From: Diadema setosum
Lineage: Eukaryota; Echinodermata; Echinoidea; Diadematoida; Diadematidae
Assembly: GCF_964275005.1 (NCBI RefSeq)
Contig: NC_092702.1
Span: 8,666,330-8,730,329 of the forward strand
Length of the DNA: 64,000 bases
Direction: 5' to 3'
Part shown: positions 11,205 through 23,975 of the stretch, in pieces
Layout of the letters: each line of letters opens with the position of its first letter
Position numbering within the stretch: the first letter of the stretch is position 1
Position numbers and translations under genes: made by a program
The notes under the pieces: model-generated
What the model was told of the DNA's origin: nothing
The model's database searches: none
What the model saw: only the letters and a program-made list of their open reading frames with translations

Positions 11205-12310
11205 TTTTCAGGGGAGTACTAAATCACGGAATTTCAGCTCTTATTCCGCGTGTGCATCGTCACTTTTTACAAGGTCTCATGAGGTAGAGGGGGAGATTGT
11301 GGGAGTAAGATACCCCCTTCCGCTCACGGAGCTTTTGATTTTCAGAATTGAAATAAAGCAATCTGAAACACACTTTTTGCGGAAAATTCGGAAATTGTCA
11401 TTCCCAAGTGTACTTAGTCTATTGAGGGGACCACGCAATGGGACTCGGTTGGGAAGTTACCCCTCCCATATTCGAGGGAGCTTTTTCATTTTTAGAACTG
11501 AAATTCAACGATCTGGCGCACACTTTTGGTGGAATATTTGGAAATTTGTCAATCAGATAAAAGTCTTTGGAAGGAGACAAAGCAGGAGGATGTGGGAGGG
11601 GATAAGCCCTATTTATACCCCCCCTCCCACAAGAGCGAGATTTAATATTTGTATGATTGCAGTTAAACGATCTGCCGCACACATCAAAGTTTTGTGACAA
11701 ACATTATTTGGAAAACTTTCTATGTTCAGAGTGTATAGAGACATACAGTCTACTTTGATATACTAGTACATGGGGGGGGGGGGGGGAGCAGGGACAACGC
11801 GTGGGAGAGTGCTATTCCCACCCTTTCCATGCAATAGGGAGCTTATCTTGAAAGCTCTTGAAATCGAAATTGAGATATCTCGTGTACCCATATGTGATGA
11901 AATATTTAGGAAATATTGACAAAAATTGTACTAATCTTATATGGGGAAACTGAGCGAGGAAAGGGATAATTAAAAGGGAATATTACCCTTGTACTTGAGG
12001 GAACTTTTGAGTTTGGATAGTGCACCCAGAATTATTCTGAATTTTTGTCAAGCTGAAAAATGTGTTAACGCTAGTGAAAAGGGCACGGGGGTGTGGGAGG
12101 AGGTATCCCCCTTCTCAAGCAAGAGAGATTCTACAATTTCAGAATTGACATTCAACGAGCTGTGGTGCACACTTTGAAATATTGGAACTATATTATAATC
12201 CTACAAAAAAATGAAAGGGAGTGGCGTCACGTGCATACAGTATACGTAGGCCTACAACATGCAATTTTTCATTTTTTTTTTCCGACTCCCATATCACCGG
12301 TCCATGCCGG
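11205..12310. mobile_element. Inverted partial copy of the hAT-like repeat element
   Basis: In reverse orientation this copies 6030-7090 block for block, including the G-run/C-run palindromes (for example near 11300, 11450 and 11600) and the end segment CCGACTCCCATATCACCGGT, which matches the left-end segment of the hAT-like element. It lacks the CTACGCC end, being cut off where the next inverted repeat begins. Confidence 0.7.
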
Positions 12311-12518
12311 AGGCGTGTTTTTTTTAGACGGCACTGATTGGGGAAACTAAAAATCTATCGGGGACCCTATTCCTAAACCTAACCCTAATCCTAATCCTAA
12401 CCCTAACCCTAACCCTAACCATAACCATAACCAAAAACCCTAACCCAACGTTTTTCCCATAGGTTTAACACGCGCCATGCCCCAATCTGTGCCGTCTTAA
12501 AAAAAAAACGCATCCCGG
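12307..12518. mobile_element. Inverted repeat enclosing telomere-like repeats
   Basis: The left arm (12307-12343, with TTTTTTTTAGACGGCACTGA) and right arm (12480-12518, with TCTGTGCCGTCTTAAAAAAA) pair over about 38 bp. Between them lies a degenerate CCCTAA array (about 12372-12445). The arms look like TIRs of a small element that carries or captured telomeric-type repeats. Confidence 0.6.
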
Positions 12519-13012
12519 AGGGGGAACCGCACAACACGACAAACGGATGAGAGGCAGCGCGCATCTTTTGGGGTTGTCGTGGCGCGCGTGCGTGGGGTAC
12601 ACGTGTTTGCTCCGCGGCCTGCTGGTGAGTGAATGCCACATGATGATAAAATGATGACGACGATTGCATGCATAGCATGCGATGTAAAAATTTATGTTTC
12701 AGTTATAAAGATACGGGATTCGATCACACACCAATCTACACCATACACACGTACGTCGACGTACGTACACGTGTATTTAGGCCTATAATGCAGCTTGATT
12801 GATCTGTCTGTGATAGTTAAGTGAGAAAAACTTCGTCGAAGTTTTTATCGACACTTTATTAAATTTGTCAACGACATCACAAGGTGTAAGGGTGAGGGTG
12901 CAGACTCGAAGAACAACCGTATGTGAGTTCTGACTGTTAGAGACCCGACATTTTCGTGTCCCAATAAGACAGAGCTACCAAGAGACCTAGCACTGTAGCA
13001 GGAGTGGACAGC
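12519..13012 (+). promoter_or_regulatory. Likely promoter and 5' UTR of the nine-exon gene
   Basis: This is the only unique sequence upstream of the first coding exon. It is CpG-richer than its surroundings. TATAAA lies at 12704-12709, and an 18-bp perfect palindrome ACGTACGTCGACGTACGT at 12749-12766. An in-frame TAA at 12965 precedes the start codon. I cannot place the transcription start, and an upstream non-coding exon remains possible. Confidence 0.35.
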
Positions 13013-13196
13013 ATGTCTAAAAACACGGCGCCACGCCTGATGTCAGCTCCCAGACCCGCTGGGGCTGTAACATCGGCACTCGCTCAGCTACAGGTGACGT
13101 ATGGAGATGCGAGTGATACTGATAGTGATAGCTCGTCATACGAGGACGATGACAGTGTCTGTCCGGATACCAACTTGGGTCCAGGACCTGTAACAG
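13013..13196 (+). CDS. Exon 1 (residues 1-61)
   Basis: The ATG at 13013 is the first in-frame ATG after an upstream in-frame TAA (12965) and has A at -3. The exon encodes MSKNTAPRLMSAPRP, a short Ala/Gln stretch, and an acidic Ser-rich patch TDSDSSSYEDDDS that looks like a casein kinase 2 target. It ends GTAACAG before GTAACC, leaving one base of a split Gly codon. The start could move if an upstream exon exists. Confidence 0.7.
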
Positions 13197-14587
13197 GTAA
13201 CCACATGGGTTTACCCTTAATAATGTTGAATCTACGGCATCGGATTCTGATACAGACATGTTTGTTTGTTTCTTTGATATTTTGAGAAATGGGTCTCAAC
13301 GCAGCGTCTATAATTTCTAATAAAACGATTAAGGTTTTCTTCCTCGACACACCTAACTCCTCGGTGCAGCGGTCGCCATGCCCGGTGATGATGAATTTCT
13401 CCGTGATTGGAGAGAAAGATGTTCTATTGTTAATGTTATTGTCAATGTTAATATTAGACCTCTAATATTATGATGATAATGTCAAGAAGATGTATTTGAT
13501 AATAATCAAGATGATTAAAGTGTAATCTTATTTTAGCCTCTTGTTGAGTTTTATTCAACACTCACCTGGTCTGGAGGAATCCTTCATGTTTTTTAAATTG
13601 TGTTGTCCACTTGATTTCAAAGGTGTAGAAAATTAGAACTCATAAAGGAGAACAAAATAATAGTGACATTTTCATTCTTTTCAGAGTCCTGAGTAGTACT
13701 AGTAGGTCACTTTGTTTCATGATTCCATGATGTTAATATTATTGATGATGATAATAGTGATGATGATGATGATTGCTTGTAAAGTTGACCAGTGCAACCA
13801 ATGGCAATGGCCTATATAGTACATATCATGCCCTTTAATAATGATCTTTTTATATTGATAAATACCTCTTGCTGTCAACTGGATATGCTAACAAGCACCA
13901 TTCATAAGGATTACTTAAATAATTGTGACATTGCAGATGCTTATCTTAGTGCTTTAAAAACTGACTTGCCCTCTTGGTAAAAAAATGACATTCTTCATAA
14001 TCACCAGCCACTTTCCAAGGAAGATATATATCTTTGTGATGGTAATTACTTTTCGCTATCCCTACTTACAAACGATGGGCGGTAGACAATGGTAAAGGCA
14101 TGGGGGTGCGGAAATAGAAATTGCTCAAATATTGCTGAAATAGATATCAAAATTACTCAACTGTACATGTTTGTACGCTAATCTGACATATTAATTTATA
14201 AAGAACTATACTTGAAGATAATACCATATTAGTTTCATTTGGCGGAATTAAGGAGAAAAGTGATAAAACCGGCTTTCCATGAGGGTAAAATTTCAAACAC
14301 TTTCACAAAATACAGCTCAGATTTACACTTGTGCACATATTTTTGAACAGAATTGACTTTTGTTTTATACAGCTGTAGATATGTTCTATGCTTTATCAGG
14401 TGAAATTTCATTGCATTTGATATAAACGAGCAGCATATATTTACCCAATATTATGTTAGTGTTAAAAATCAATCTTCAGATTGCTCAGAAAGATGGCGGC
14501 TTCCAAGCATCGAACATCAAAGGCACAAATGCACCTGTGGAATTCTTTTGTCCATCCATAGAAAACTGACAGCTGATTGAATAATTA

Positions 14588-15112
14588 CAGTGCACTCCCG
14601 TTATAACGAAATGCTCGGGACCGGCAGTTTTGTTTCGTTATAACGAAATTTCGTTATAACCGAACAAATACAATATATAACGAAAACAAGGAAACCACGT
14701 ATATATATCATATTCTGTTTGCTGAATACTCATCATACACTGGAAAGCTTTGTGAAATGTGATGGGATAACTGTATTACAATTATAAACGCAAGTTCCCC
14801 TCAGAAGCAGTGCGTGACACAAGGAGCGAACACACAGTGGTGTGAAGCGTTCACCTATGCAGAGACGCTATAAAATGCTTGTTCCGCTACGTATTTTCGA
14901 AAGCAATTCGCGTTTCGTTATAACGGAGCACATTTCTTTGTCTGTGGCGCTCGGAAAAGACTTCGTTATAACGGAAATTTCGCTATAACCGTGTTCGTTA
15001 TAAGCGAATTTTGCACCATAGACTTTAATGGTGATAATTTTGGGACCACAAGATTTACTTCGTTATAACGAAATTTCGTTATAACCGTGTTCGTTGTAAC
15101 GGGAGTGCACTG
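14588..15112. mobile_element. TA-flanked MITE, GTTATAACGAA family
   Basis: The ends CAGTGCACTCCCGTTATAAC and (reverse complement) CAGTGCACTCCCGTTACAAC are flanked by TA on both sides (14586-14587 and 15113-15114). The body repeats TTCGTTATAACGAAATTTCG many times, so it can fold on itself. A TA duplication fits Tc1/mariner-type elements; there is no transposase. A diverged relative lies at 50388-50600. Confidence 0.75.
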
Positions 15113-15945
15113 TATAGTCAGTTGTACAGCTGTAACTCCCATCTCTCGAACCTCCTTGCTTGAACTAAATGAGATGTAAAATTTGCCTAGTGTAGTACAT
15201 GTAGTAGAATGTTGATAGGGGGGTCTCTGCAGGGTTCAAGGAATGCAGCAACTCGTATTTGTAAGCAAAAGATCAATAGAAATGTGAATTTGAATGTTTG
15301 TCCACTAACAGGACATTTTGAATGTGGGTATTGATATTGATTATTGAGACAAAAATTTTACTAAATTCTGACTAGTACATATGAGAATGATATAGATTTG
15401 AAGTTTGTTTTTACTTCAATATTTGACCATGCATGCAAAGCATATATGTACAATTACTGTGCAACAGAGAAAAATGTTTGATATTCCACCAGTTTGGAGA
15501 TTCGGTGTTATTTTGTTTCCACAGTATTATTAGAGTTTTATGGCAGTGTGTAGTATGATACCCCCTGCACTCTAAAATTTGGCTGAGTTGCTTAATATGT
15601 TATAGGAGGACATTTCTTTCAAATCATCTGTCCTAAGGTGATGTGAATGATGTATTTTTGTCAGAACATTATGTGTGTGGAGTCACTATCTAGACCTGGA
15701 TAGAGTTATAAGCATTACATCATACAACTGCTTTTGACTTTCCCTAAAAGTTGAGATCTGGGACTTCCCTGAATTTTTTTTTTCTTTACCTGGTACATAT
15801 TATTATTTTCATTATTTGTTTTTACTGAAAGTTGTCTGACTTAGATGATAAGTTGTAGATTTACATAAGTCACAGGACACCATGCTTGGCAGTTTGCTGA
15901 CAAGAAAGTTTTTGAAAGAAAGATATTATTCAGAGGGGTGAAGGT

Positions 15946-16021
15946 TCAGGTGCGAGTTTCTTCACAATCTTAACAAATTTAATTTGTAGAGGGAGACCAA
16001 AGTGAAGAAACTCGCACCTGA
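15946..16021. repeat. 20-bp perfect inverted repeat in intron 1
   Basis: TCAGGTGCGAGTTTCTTCAC (15946-15965) is repeated as its exact complement at 16002-16021 with a 36-bp spacer. It could be a short MITE or a hairpin in the pre-mRNA. Confidence 0.8.
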
Positions 16022-16690
16022 AGATTTTTTTTTTTTTTTTTTGTGATGGTCGTTGGCCTTTTGTTTCACATCTGATTTACATCAAATATCCATTCAAAGG
16101 TGGTTTAGGTTTGTTTGCATCATATTCAACATTAAAAGATTCTTTGTGGCAAGTTCTGTTGCTGTCATGGTCACAATAAGCATGTGCTACATTATACACA
16201 GGTATTCTTACTCTATACAATATTTTCTCGATGTAAACGTCAAAGACAACAACATCAGCAACAAAATCTGGGTTGGATATAATGTACATGTCTTACCACT
16301 CTTAAACCACTTTGTGCTGTGTTTGACAGAATTGTGGACTTCTTTTTCAGTGGTTAATTCCTTTAGGTTTTAAACTTTGTCAAATTTGTGTGATATTTTG
16401 AGCCACTTTTATTACCTTAAACTCTTAAGTCATTGGTCAAAAGTTATATTTTAACACATAAATTTCAAGACTATTTCCCTTTTTCATGGTGTCTGAAAGA
16501 GCAATGAAGGTCTTACATTAGATCTTGTTCAGCTTAGGCAGGTTTGCATTCAGTTTGTATGTTTTATGTGGTTTTCTACCACTCTGCTTTAGTTTTCAGA
16601 ATTCATTTGCATGCACACATAAACATTCCAGTTAGTATACCTGTTACAATAATTTTTTTCCTTTCTGGATGCATTGTTTTACTTGTGTAG

Positions 16691-17368
16691 GCAGTGACCA
16701 GACTGCCAGCGTTCCTGGCAAGAGTGATCTTCAGAAGGTAGCAAGTGGCAGCTCTCTACCCATACTGCCCCAAAAACAAAGCAGAGGGCCACATCCATTG
16801 GCACAGAGCGGAGTCGAGAAGACCACGGTCATCTCCAGCAAGCAGGAGGTCATTCAGAGAAACAAAGCAGATCTCCAGTCGCAGTTGGCAAGGATCACTG
16901 GCAAAGAGCCAGTGAAAAGTGAGCACTCTCTTTCTGGCAACAAAATCAGATGCTCTGAGAGTGAGAAGAATGACGGCACTCTTCAGATGAACCCTGTCCC
17001 CGTTGAGAAGTTGAAGTCGACCCTGAAAGACTCTAACAGTAGACAGACAGTGGATGCTGGTAGAGTAAAAGTGCTTCCAAAACGGTCATCAGGTCAAGAA
17101 GAGATGAAGCTGAATGTTAATCAGCAAATGCAACAAAAGGAAGAGGTCAAGCGTGGTCACCAAATCCAACAAGAACCTGGAATTGATCCAGAGAGGGTAA
17201 ACCAAGAGGTTCATGACCAGCAGAAGTCAACCAAGCAAAGCAGTGCACTCAGAAGCAGTCCTATCAAGACTGCTGATGCAGGTAGTTCTACCACAAAGTG
17301 TCCAACAACCAAGTCAGCAAGTAAGGAGCCAGGATCTGTTCTGCAGGACTGCATTAAAACACAAACAG
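16691..17368 (+). CDS. Exon 2 (residues 62-287)
   Basis: The acceptor is TTACTTGTGTAG and the donor CAG/GTGAGA. The frame runs from SDQTASVPGKSDLQK to LQDCIKTQT. It is low in hydrophobics and rich in Ser, Lys, Gln and Glu, with a Gln/Glu-rich stretch NVNQQMQQKEEVKRG and several predicted-flexible segments. There is no recognisable domain. An open run of 226 codons without a stop, with third-base variation, supports it as coding. Confidence 0.8.
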
Positions 17369-18111
17369 GTGAGAATCAGTTTCATAGATCAATCATCACC
17401 TGCCTATCCCCTTCTATTTATTTCCCTCAGGTCTATCACACCAATTTTTGTTTCCATGTTGCAGTGTTTTTTGCTTTCAGTGGAAATGTATCAACAGCAT
17501 GAATTTGTATGCAGTTACAAGATTGTTGGGTCTCTGTTCATTACCAGAGAGCCCCCCCCCCTTACATGCCAACTGGATTCTAAGATTTATGCATGAGTAT
17601 GTACAGCTGAATGGTCTGTCATGATACTAAGTTCTCAGATAGAAAAGTATGCATAAATTTGACTGCAAAAGTGAACTGGTTGATGAAGCATGTCTTAAGC
17701 TCTAACAAAGCTTGAAATGCATCAGGCATATCAAGGTGGTATGTGATGCAATACATTAACTAAAAGAATCTGTTTTTAGTTGCAAGCATTTGCATGCCGT
17801 ACTTCATTACCCTAATTTGGGATAATTTGGGGAGCTTTTTCCTGTTGACAAACAAGGAAACTCTTCATGAATTATAAAATTCATTTCATGCAGCAGAACC
17901 CCACCATCAAATACCAGGTCCAGAGTTCACTCATCTGGACCCCGTTTTATCAAAAGATAATATCGATTTTAAATTTCCTTACCACACAGGCAGCCATAGA
18001 CTTACAGTTGAAATCAACTTTATAATCAATATTAACTCTTCATAAAACAGGGCCCTGATAAGTTTGTACAGCAGTCAATTATCTTTGAAGTTATACTTTG
18101 CTTTCTAACAG
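17369..18111 (+). other. Intron 2
   Basis: 743 bp, AT-rich. It contains a ~120-bp hairpin MITE (17937-18056) just 55 bp before the next exon. Nothing else is visible. Confidence 0.7.
17937..18056. mobile_element. Short palindromic MITE near the exon 3 acceptor
   Basis: The left end GACCCCGTTTTATCAAAAGA pairs with the right end TCTTCATAAAACAGGGCCC, and inner segments (AATATCGATTTTAA / TTTATAATCAATATT) also pair in part. It is non-coding. Confidence 0.6.
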
Positions 18112-19216
18112 CTCCAAGACCATGGCTATTGGTGCCCATCACAACTGAAGATTCTGCTGGAGTGTCTCAGGGTCGCAACCAGCAGCAGAACAACAAGCTC
18201 TCAGATGGTCCTCCTTCTGACCCATCTCTGGTATCAAGGTTTCAGAACACTAGAAGCCATCAAGTGCCAGAGGACCGAAGAGGATTCCCCAAAGGTATGG
18301 ACAAAGGAAGAAAGAAAGAGACCGGTATGCCCCATGGTTCTTCTGGCTTGGCAGTCTTGGGTTCAAAGAGAAAACTTGGCCTGCCAGTGTTTGGTCATGA
18401 AGCTAAAAAATCCTTCCACAGTGGCAAGATGGAGAACCATGGTGATGCCACTAATTCTTCAGAACCAGGAACCACTCTGGAGCTGGAAGATAGTAATACC
18501 ACCCTTAGATCTTCTGACCTTGCTGCATGCAGGAAAAAGGACAATTCTTCAACGTCAGCTGAAGTCCTGACAAGTCGACAAGATGTTCAGCTCCCTCTCC
18601 CTCTGCCCTCCACGGCTGGGAAGGATTCTCAGAATGTTGTGGTGGAAGGCTGCATCCCATCAACTTCTAGTCAGTCTGATGAGATGATGTCACCCAAAGT
18701 ACCAAAGTCTGCTTTGCAGAATGCTGGAAGTATTGTGAGTCCTTTGGCGAGGAAGGTTCTTCTTGAAGAACCAGGAGCACTCATGGATACTGCTACCACT
18801 GATAGAGACCAACCAGAAACAGTTCAAAGAGATGATGAGGGTACTGTCCAAAAAGCACCAGTGCAACTAAAGGAGACCCAAGGGAAGTTGCCAGGTGCAC
18901 TTCTAGAGAATGACAGTGCTAAAGTGCCAGTAGCAAAACAGCCTGCAGCTGACACGCCTGGCAGTGCCAGTGTATCTGATGATGTAGAGGATAATCCTTG
19001 CACATCAGCCTCTCAAGAAGGGATGGAGACTGAGAAGGATGCGGGCATTGTCGATGCTTCTTCTGGAGAGAAGGATGGCAAAGAAACAGGGGAGGCCCAG
19101 TGCCAGGAGGAGGATGATAATGATGATGCCTTGTCCCTTGGGTGTGATGCTGAAGATTTGCTGGAAACCTTGGATGACAACCAAGAGGAAGAATCTGCTC
19201 AACCTAGCAAGAAAAG
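18112..19216 (+). CDS. Exon 3 (residues 288-655)
   Basis: The acceptor is TTGCTTTCTAACAG and the donor AAAAG/GTCAAG. It encodes 368 residues, from APRPWLLVPITTED through Ser/Gly/Lys-rich sequence (GSKRKLGLPVFGHEAKKS) to a strongly acidic end (QCQEEDDNDDALSLG, then LDDNQEEESAQPSKKR). The acidic tract next to a basic cluster suggests a nuclear protein with an interaction surface; this is inference. The alternative frame through 18205-18570 is a shadow. Confidence 0.8.
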
Positions 19217-20395
19217 GTCAAGTCATTTCCATTTGTGTGATGTGTTTGTTGATGTGGTGCTTGATTCACCCTTGATTCACTTTGTGATTTGTTGTACTGT
19301 CTAATCAACATACACTGCAGAGCTGTGAAAGCTCCTTGAAAATGAGAGCAAGATGCACCTTTTTACACATTATATAATGCGAGCATGGTGGAAGACTTGC
19401 ACAAGATATTTTCATTGTTCATCGCTTACAGTTTGCTTCCTGACATATCTTGTATGTAAAGTACATAACCTGAATATTAAAATTAAACACCAGAATACCT
19501 ATACAGCGATCATGCACCAAAAACAAACAGGAAACGTAGTTGTAGTTACTGAAACAGATCATGGTGTCTTTATGAGTGTGTTAAAACTGTCAAGTATACT
19601 TGTATTATTAAATGACTAAATCAGAAGATTTGACAATTCCATATCTTAGAGCTAAAAGCAAAAATATGAAGAGAACAATCACCCCTGACATGTTAAAATG
19701 GATTGAAGAAGTGGTTCTGCTTAGTAATAGTATTTATGACGCGCTCTTGTCAAAATGAGTCAAAAGTCTGAAAAAAAAACAAGTATTTCATGTGTACCCC
19801 TCCCTGAGTCTTTGCTTTAAAGTGATGCGTAGCATTAACATATTCTGTTGATATCATTTTTTAGTTGTTTTTTTTTTCAAGTTTGTAAAGTGTGAACAGT
19901 CAATAGTCAAAAAAGAGAGAAATCCCTTCTAAGGTTTTTGGTCTGTTCTGGATTCTGACCAGATCCACCCATACATAAACAAAGAGAGAAGCAAGCAAGC
20001 AATAATGTCAATAAGTTGCATTGGCAAATGCTGAACAATATGCATGCCTTCAAGATGTTATTCAATATTGAAAATCATGTACAATGAGGCAGTGATGTAG
20101 GAAGACCTTAACTCGGTACAAGAAACATTAAATTGTTATTTTTTTTCAACCCATGCACAATACTTTCACTATTCACAGTAAATCAATACATCACAAATAA
20201 TTTGTGAATGCCACTTGTAATCATTCAAACAATGTGCAAATCAATTCATTTTTTTTTCCAGATTTAACTTAAAATATGTACCTTAGTACCTAACAATGAT
20301 GCAAGGCCTGTACATAGCTACTCTTCCCCTACAATGCAATCATGCATCATACAAATTCAGTAAAAGAATAACTTTTAACCTGCGTGGCAATTTAA

Positions 20396-20754
20396 AGGGG
20401 ATGGCTAGTAACTGATCAGTAGGAATCAGTGGGAATGCTGGGGGATGATTGTTCCAATCCTTGTGGGATGCATTTAAGAGTACATTATATATCTATTGTT
20501 GTGTGAAAATTATTTGCTTCGGAATGGTCTCGTATCCAAGTAATGTGCAGTTTAATGTTTCCAGGTTAGCATGCCTGTACAGTGACGGGGCGATCGTTAA
20601 CGACTGTTAACGATCGCCCCGTCACTGTACTATTCTGAAGCAAATAATTTTCACGCAACAATTTAATGTACTCACAAATTAATCCCACAAGGATTGGAAC
20701 AGTCATCCCCCAGCGTTCCCACTGATTCCCACTGATCAGTTACTAGCCATCCCT
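20396..20754. mobile_element. TTAA-flanked palindromic element
   Basis: The flanks are TTAA (20392-20395 and 20755-20758). The ends AGGGGATGGCTAGTAACTGA and (reverse complement) AGGGATGGCTAGTAACTGA extend as a near-complete inverted repeat for about 150 bp per arm. The centre (20577-20630) is a perfect palindrome with 25-bp arms around GACT. It is non-coding; the TTAA target suggests piggyBac or Kolobok mobilisation. Confidence 0.8.
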
Positions 20755-23700
20755 TTAAGGATGAAATACAAATCTAGTTTGATTTACTTCAACTGCATTT
20801 AATTTTTGATCCAAATTGTAATTTCTTCAATATCATTCTGAGAGGCCAAAGGACGCCTTGCCAAAAAGACATAACAGAACAAACTAGGCAAAAAAAGCAT
20901 ATGTAATTGCACAGTTCTCCACTGACTTATTGTATGCAATTATGTACATATGAGCTCATTACTGCACAGAAGCCTCTGAGGCAAAGAAGATACAATTTCC
21001 ATAAAATATGACACCATTAACAACAGGACAAATATTATGCAAAGAAGAAACATATAGATCTGTATTGTGCATATTTATATTTATTATGCTGTACTGTAAA
21101 TGCTACAAACATTTTGGATGGAGCTAGCCCACACAGTAGGTTTAGCAGTGCATGCATGCAGGTAAAGAGAAATACTTGGGGGGAGGAGCAGAGATTACAA
21201 AAGTATACTTGTAAATTCTATACTCTCCATTACAAATTAGCAGAAAACCAAACATTCTCTCTAATGAGTGAATTGCATTACAATGTTTATGAAAAATGTT
21301 GCCAAGCTAATAGATGGAATCAAGGAAAAATGAAACTACTTTGATAAATGACATCAGTTTGGTACTGTCTGTCGTCCTCTGAGCCTTTTGGAGTTTTAAA
21401 TTGTCTGGAATTAGTGTACCATGCCTTCACAAAACCAAAACCATTCAAATCTTATTTGAGGCATTCTAGCAGTAGTGATGCAAAACAGGAACATCAAGAT
21501 GAAATTTGTCATTGTGTAGAGAGAGTAAAATTCATTTTTTTAAACCTGATACTTTCTTTAACATTCAATGAAATTAAAATGTAAATTAAAATGATTTGAA
21601 GTAATACAACATACATGCAAAAGAAAATAACTACACTATAAACTGACTTAAGTATTAATAGATGTTGTAAATCCCTGAACCATTAAGTGAAATGTCTGCA
21701 GAAATTGGCACAAAATAAAGGGAGCCCAAAAAAAGGAGAAAGCAGACCTTACTGGAAGGGTTATTTGTCACAATATGTCAATTTTATTCTTTAGAAGCAC
21801 TAGACTTGTTAACTATTTGCCCTTGGGGTACAGACTTTGCGCCCTTGCTTTTTATTTTGGAGTGTTGCATTATCATAATATTTTGGATATGATTAGATTA
21901 TTTTTTTAACCCATGAACAGAAGAGACAGAATGGCCTCTTTCTAAAAAATACATGTAGGCCTGTCAATGATATACAAATATTTTCTTTCTTTTTCTTTAC
22001 ATTACATTGCAGTACCTGCCTTTTCCTCTTTATATTATATCATGCATCACATATGATTCTCTACAGGTAGTATTGCTTACTACCACACAACTGTGTGGTC
22101 TATACTCTTCTAGCCATGTATTCTTTTAGTAAAGTATTAGTTGGTAACTTCCTGTTGCAAAGTATTGCATGTCAAAGGCTATTTCTCTGTTTTATTCTCT
22201 GTCTCTCATCCTCAGAGTTTTATTTGTTTGTTTGTTTGTTTTTGTTTTTTTCAATGGATATTGTTAGCATAAATACCAACTCTCAGATGCAGTCTTTACC
22301 TCATTAGAGGGGATTTACCAAGAATCATTTCATACAGCAAAAATGAACTGGTTTTAGAAAACTTTTATAAGTTTTGCTACATGTAATGCACAAACTGTCT
22401 TTGCATTAATGTCAAAAGGACACAAAATGATGAGTCGGTTATAATAGTCTTTGTAAATTATCTGCATGAAAAACAAACTTTCAAATCATTTGAGCAAAAG
22501 GAGGATTTTTCTGAATGATCCTTCAAGATTTACATGTACCATGATAGACTGACAAAATCATATTCCTCTTGATATAATTTTTATGAACTTTCAAATGTTA
22601 TCGTTCAATCTGTAGGGTAACATTCAAATCAGCTTTTCAGGCAGGAACCAGATATCTTGAATATTGTTGACCTATCTCGTTTAAATTATTTGTTAGAACA
22701 AACATATTTACTTGTTTCTGGGTCAGAACGCTTCCTTGCAATTTTTGAAACAAAGAAACCTTTATGGAGTCATGATAGAAGCAATTTACTTTTTTTTTTT
22801 TGACCTCATAACACCATTTGAATTGTACATCTTAACTTAAAGCTATTTGAAACTCAAAATAGTTTGGTATTGTAGAATAGCAGATTTCAGTGAAAAATTC
22901 ATCACATGGCCATCAAAGCAATGCAATTATAAATACGGTACACATCATATGAACAACAAGTTGTGAAAGACCAAAATGATACAAAAATGTTGACACCTAG
23001 CACATTCATCAAAGAGCTGGCATACAGTGTAGTCTTAAAGCATAATTCAAGTCTTCAGTGTTATAGAAGTCTACTTTGCATGGTTAAAATCGTATAGTGC
23101 ACTGCTGATAAACAATGCATCAATTGAGGAATTTCGGTTAGTCATGTCTGACAGCAGCCATTTGAGATAAATGTCATATTAATTTAACCAACTGATGGCT
23201 TATATCATGTCAGCAGGCAGTGGTTGAAAATCAAAGTCCATGATTCAGCGAAGATTGGGATGTGTGAAGTTTTGAGTGTCAGGTCCGTAGAACTCCCAAA
23301 ATCTTGTCAAAAAATCTACTCTTTGTGCTCTTTGAGTCCTGAACAGATTTGATTTCAGGTAGACCAGATGGCAGCTCTGTTAGATCCATTACAAGGCAGA
23401 ATCTTTCTTTGTAGGAAAAAAATTGAGGAATAGCAAATTTGAACACTATAACACAGAAAAAGTGCTGGTAAAAAAACAAAAACAAAAACAAAAACACACA
23501 CACAAAAACAAAAACAAAAACTTAACACAACAGCACCGGACAGTTGCTGGTTAATCCAATGAAGTTTATAGTAAGAAATAATGCGAACATGTTGGTTAAT
23601 GCAAAGAACATCTGACTGATTGAACAAAATGTAACATATTGATGGTAAAAAAGAACAAGATAGGCAAAAATGTCTCAATAGAATAGCACAGAACATGTGA

Positions 23701-23861
23701 GGAATGTAGCATAAAAACTGAATTTCCAGCTGTGATGCAAATTAAGACTTAGGAAAAAATGAACAAACATACATGAATAGATGAACTCAACAATTTTTAG
23801 GGGAGAGTTGAGAACATAAAGCAGCTAAAGAATAAACTGGAGATCTGAGGGTTATGAACGA

Positions 23862-23975
23862 GCCCTTGTGAGTGAGTGGAGGAGGGTCTTGGAGGGGGGT
23901 GTCACGGTCCCCCCTCCGAGACCATGGAGATTTTTTGTGTCGGGATGTGAAATTGGGCAATCTGGTGCATACTTG
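23862..23975. repeat. Relic of the G-run/C-run unit A repeat
   Basis: GGAGGGGGGTGTCACGGTCC, CCCCCTCCGAGACC, GGAGATTTTTTG and GGGCAATCTGGTGCATACT follow the order of unit A in reverse orientation. It is a single diverged copy far from the main block. Confidence 0.5.

Larger units (their letters stand above)
13197..16690 (+). other. Intron 1
   Basis: 3.5 kb of AT-rich sequence. It contains a TA-flanked MITE (14588-15112) and a 20-bp inverted repeat (15946-16021), listed separately. The rest shows scattered (GAT)n and no coding signal. Confidence 0.65.

Noticed and set aside
11011-11697. 228-codon frame with long Asp and Asn runs
   Set aside because: The runs are a translated GAT/AAT microsatellite and the rest reads repeat unit A backwards.
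18205-18570. Alternative plus frame in exon 3
   Set aside because: Shadow of the main frame; splice phases fit only the long frame.
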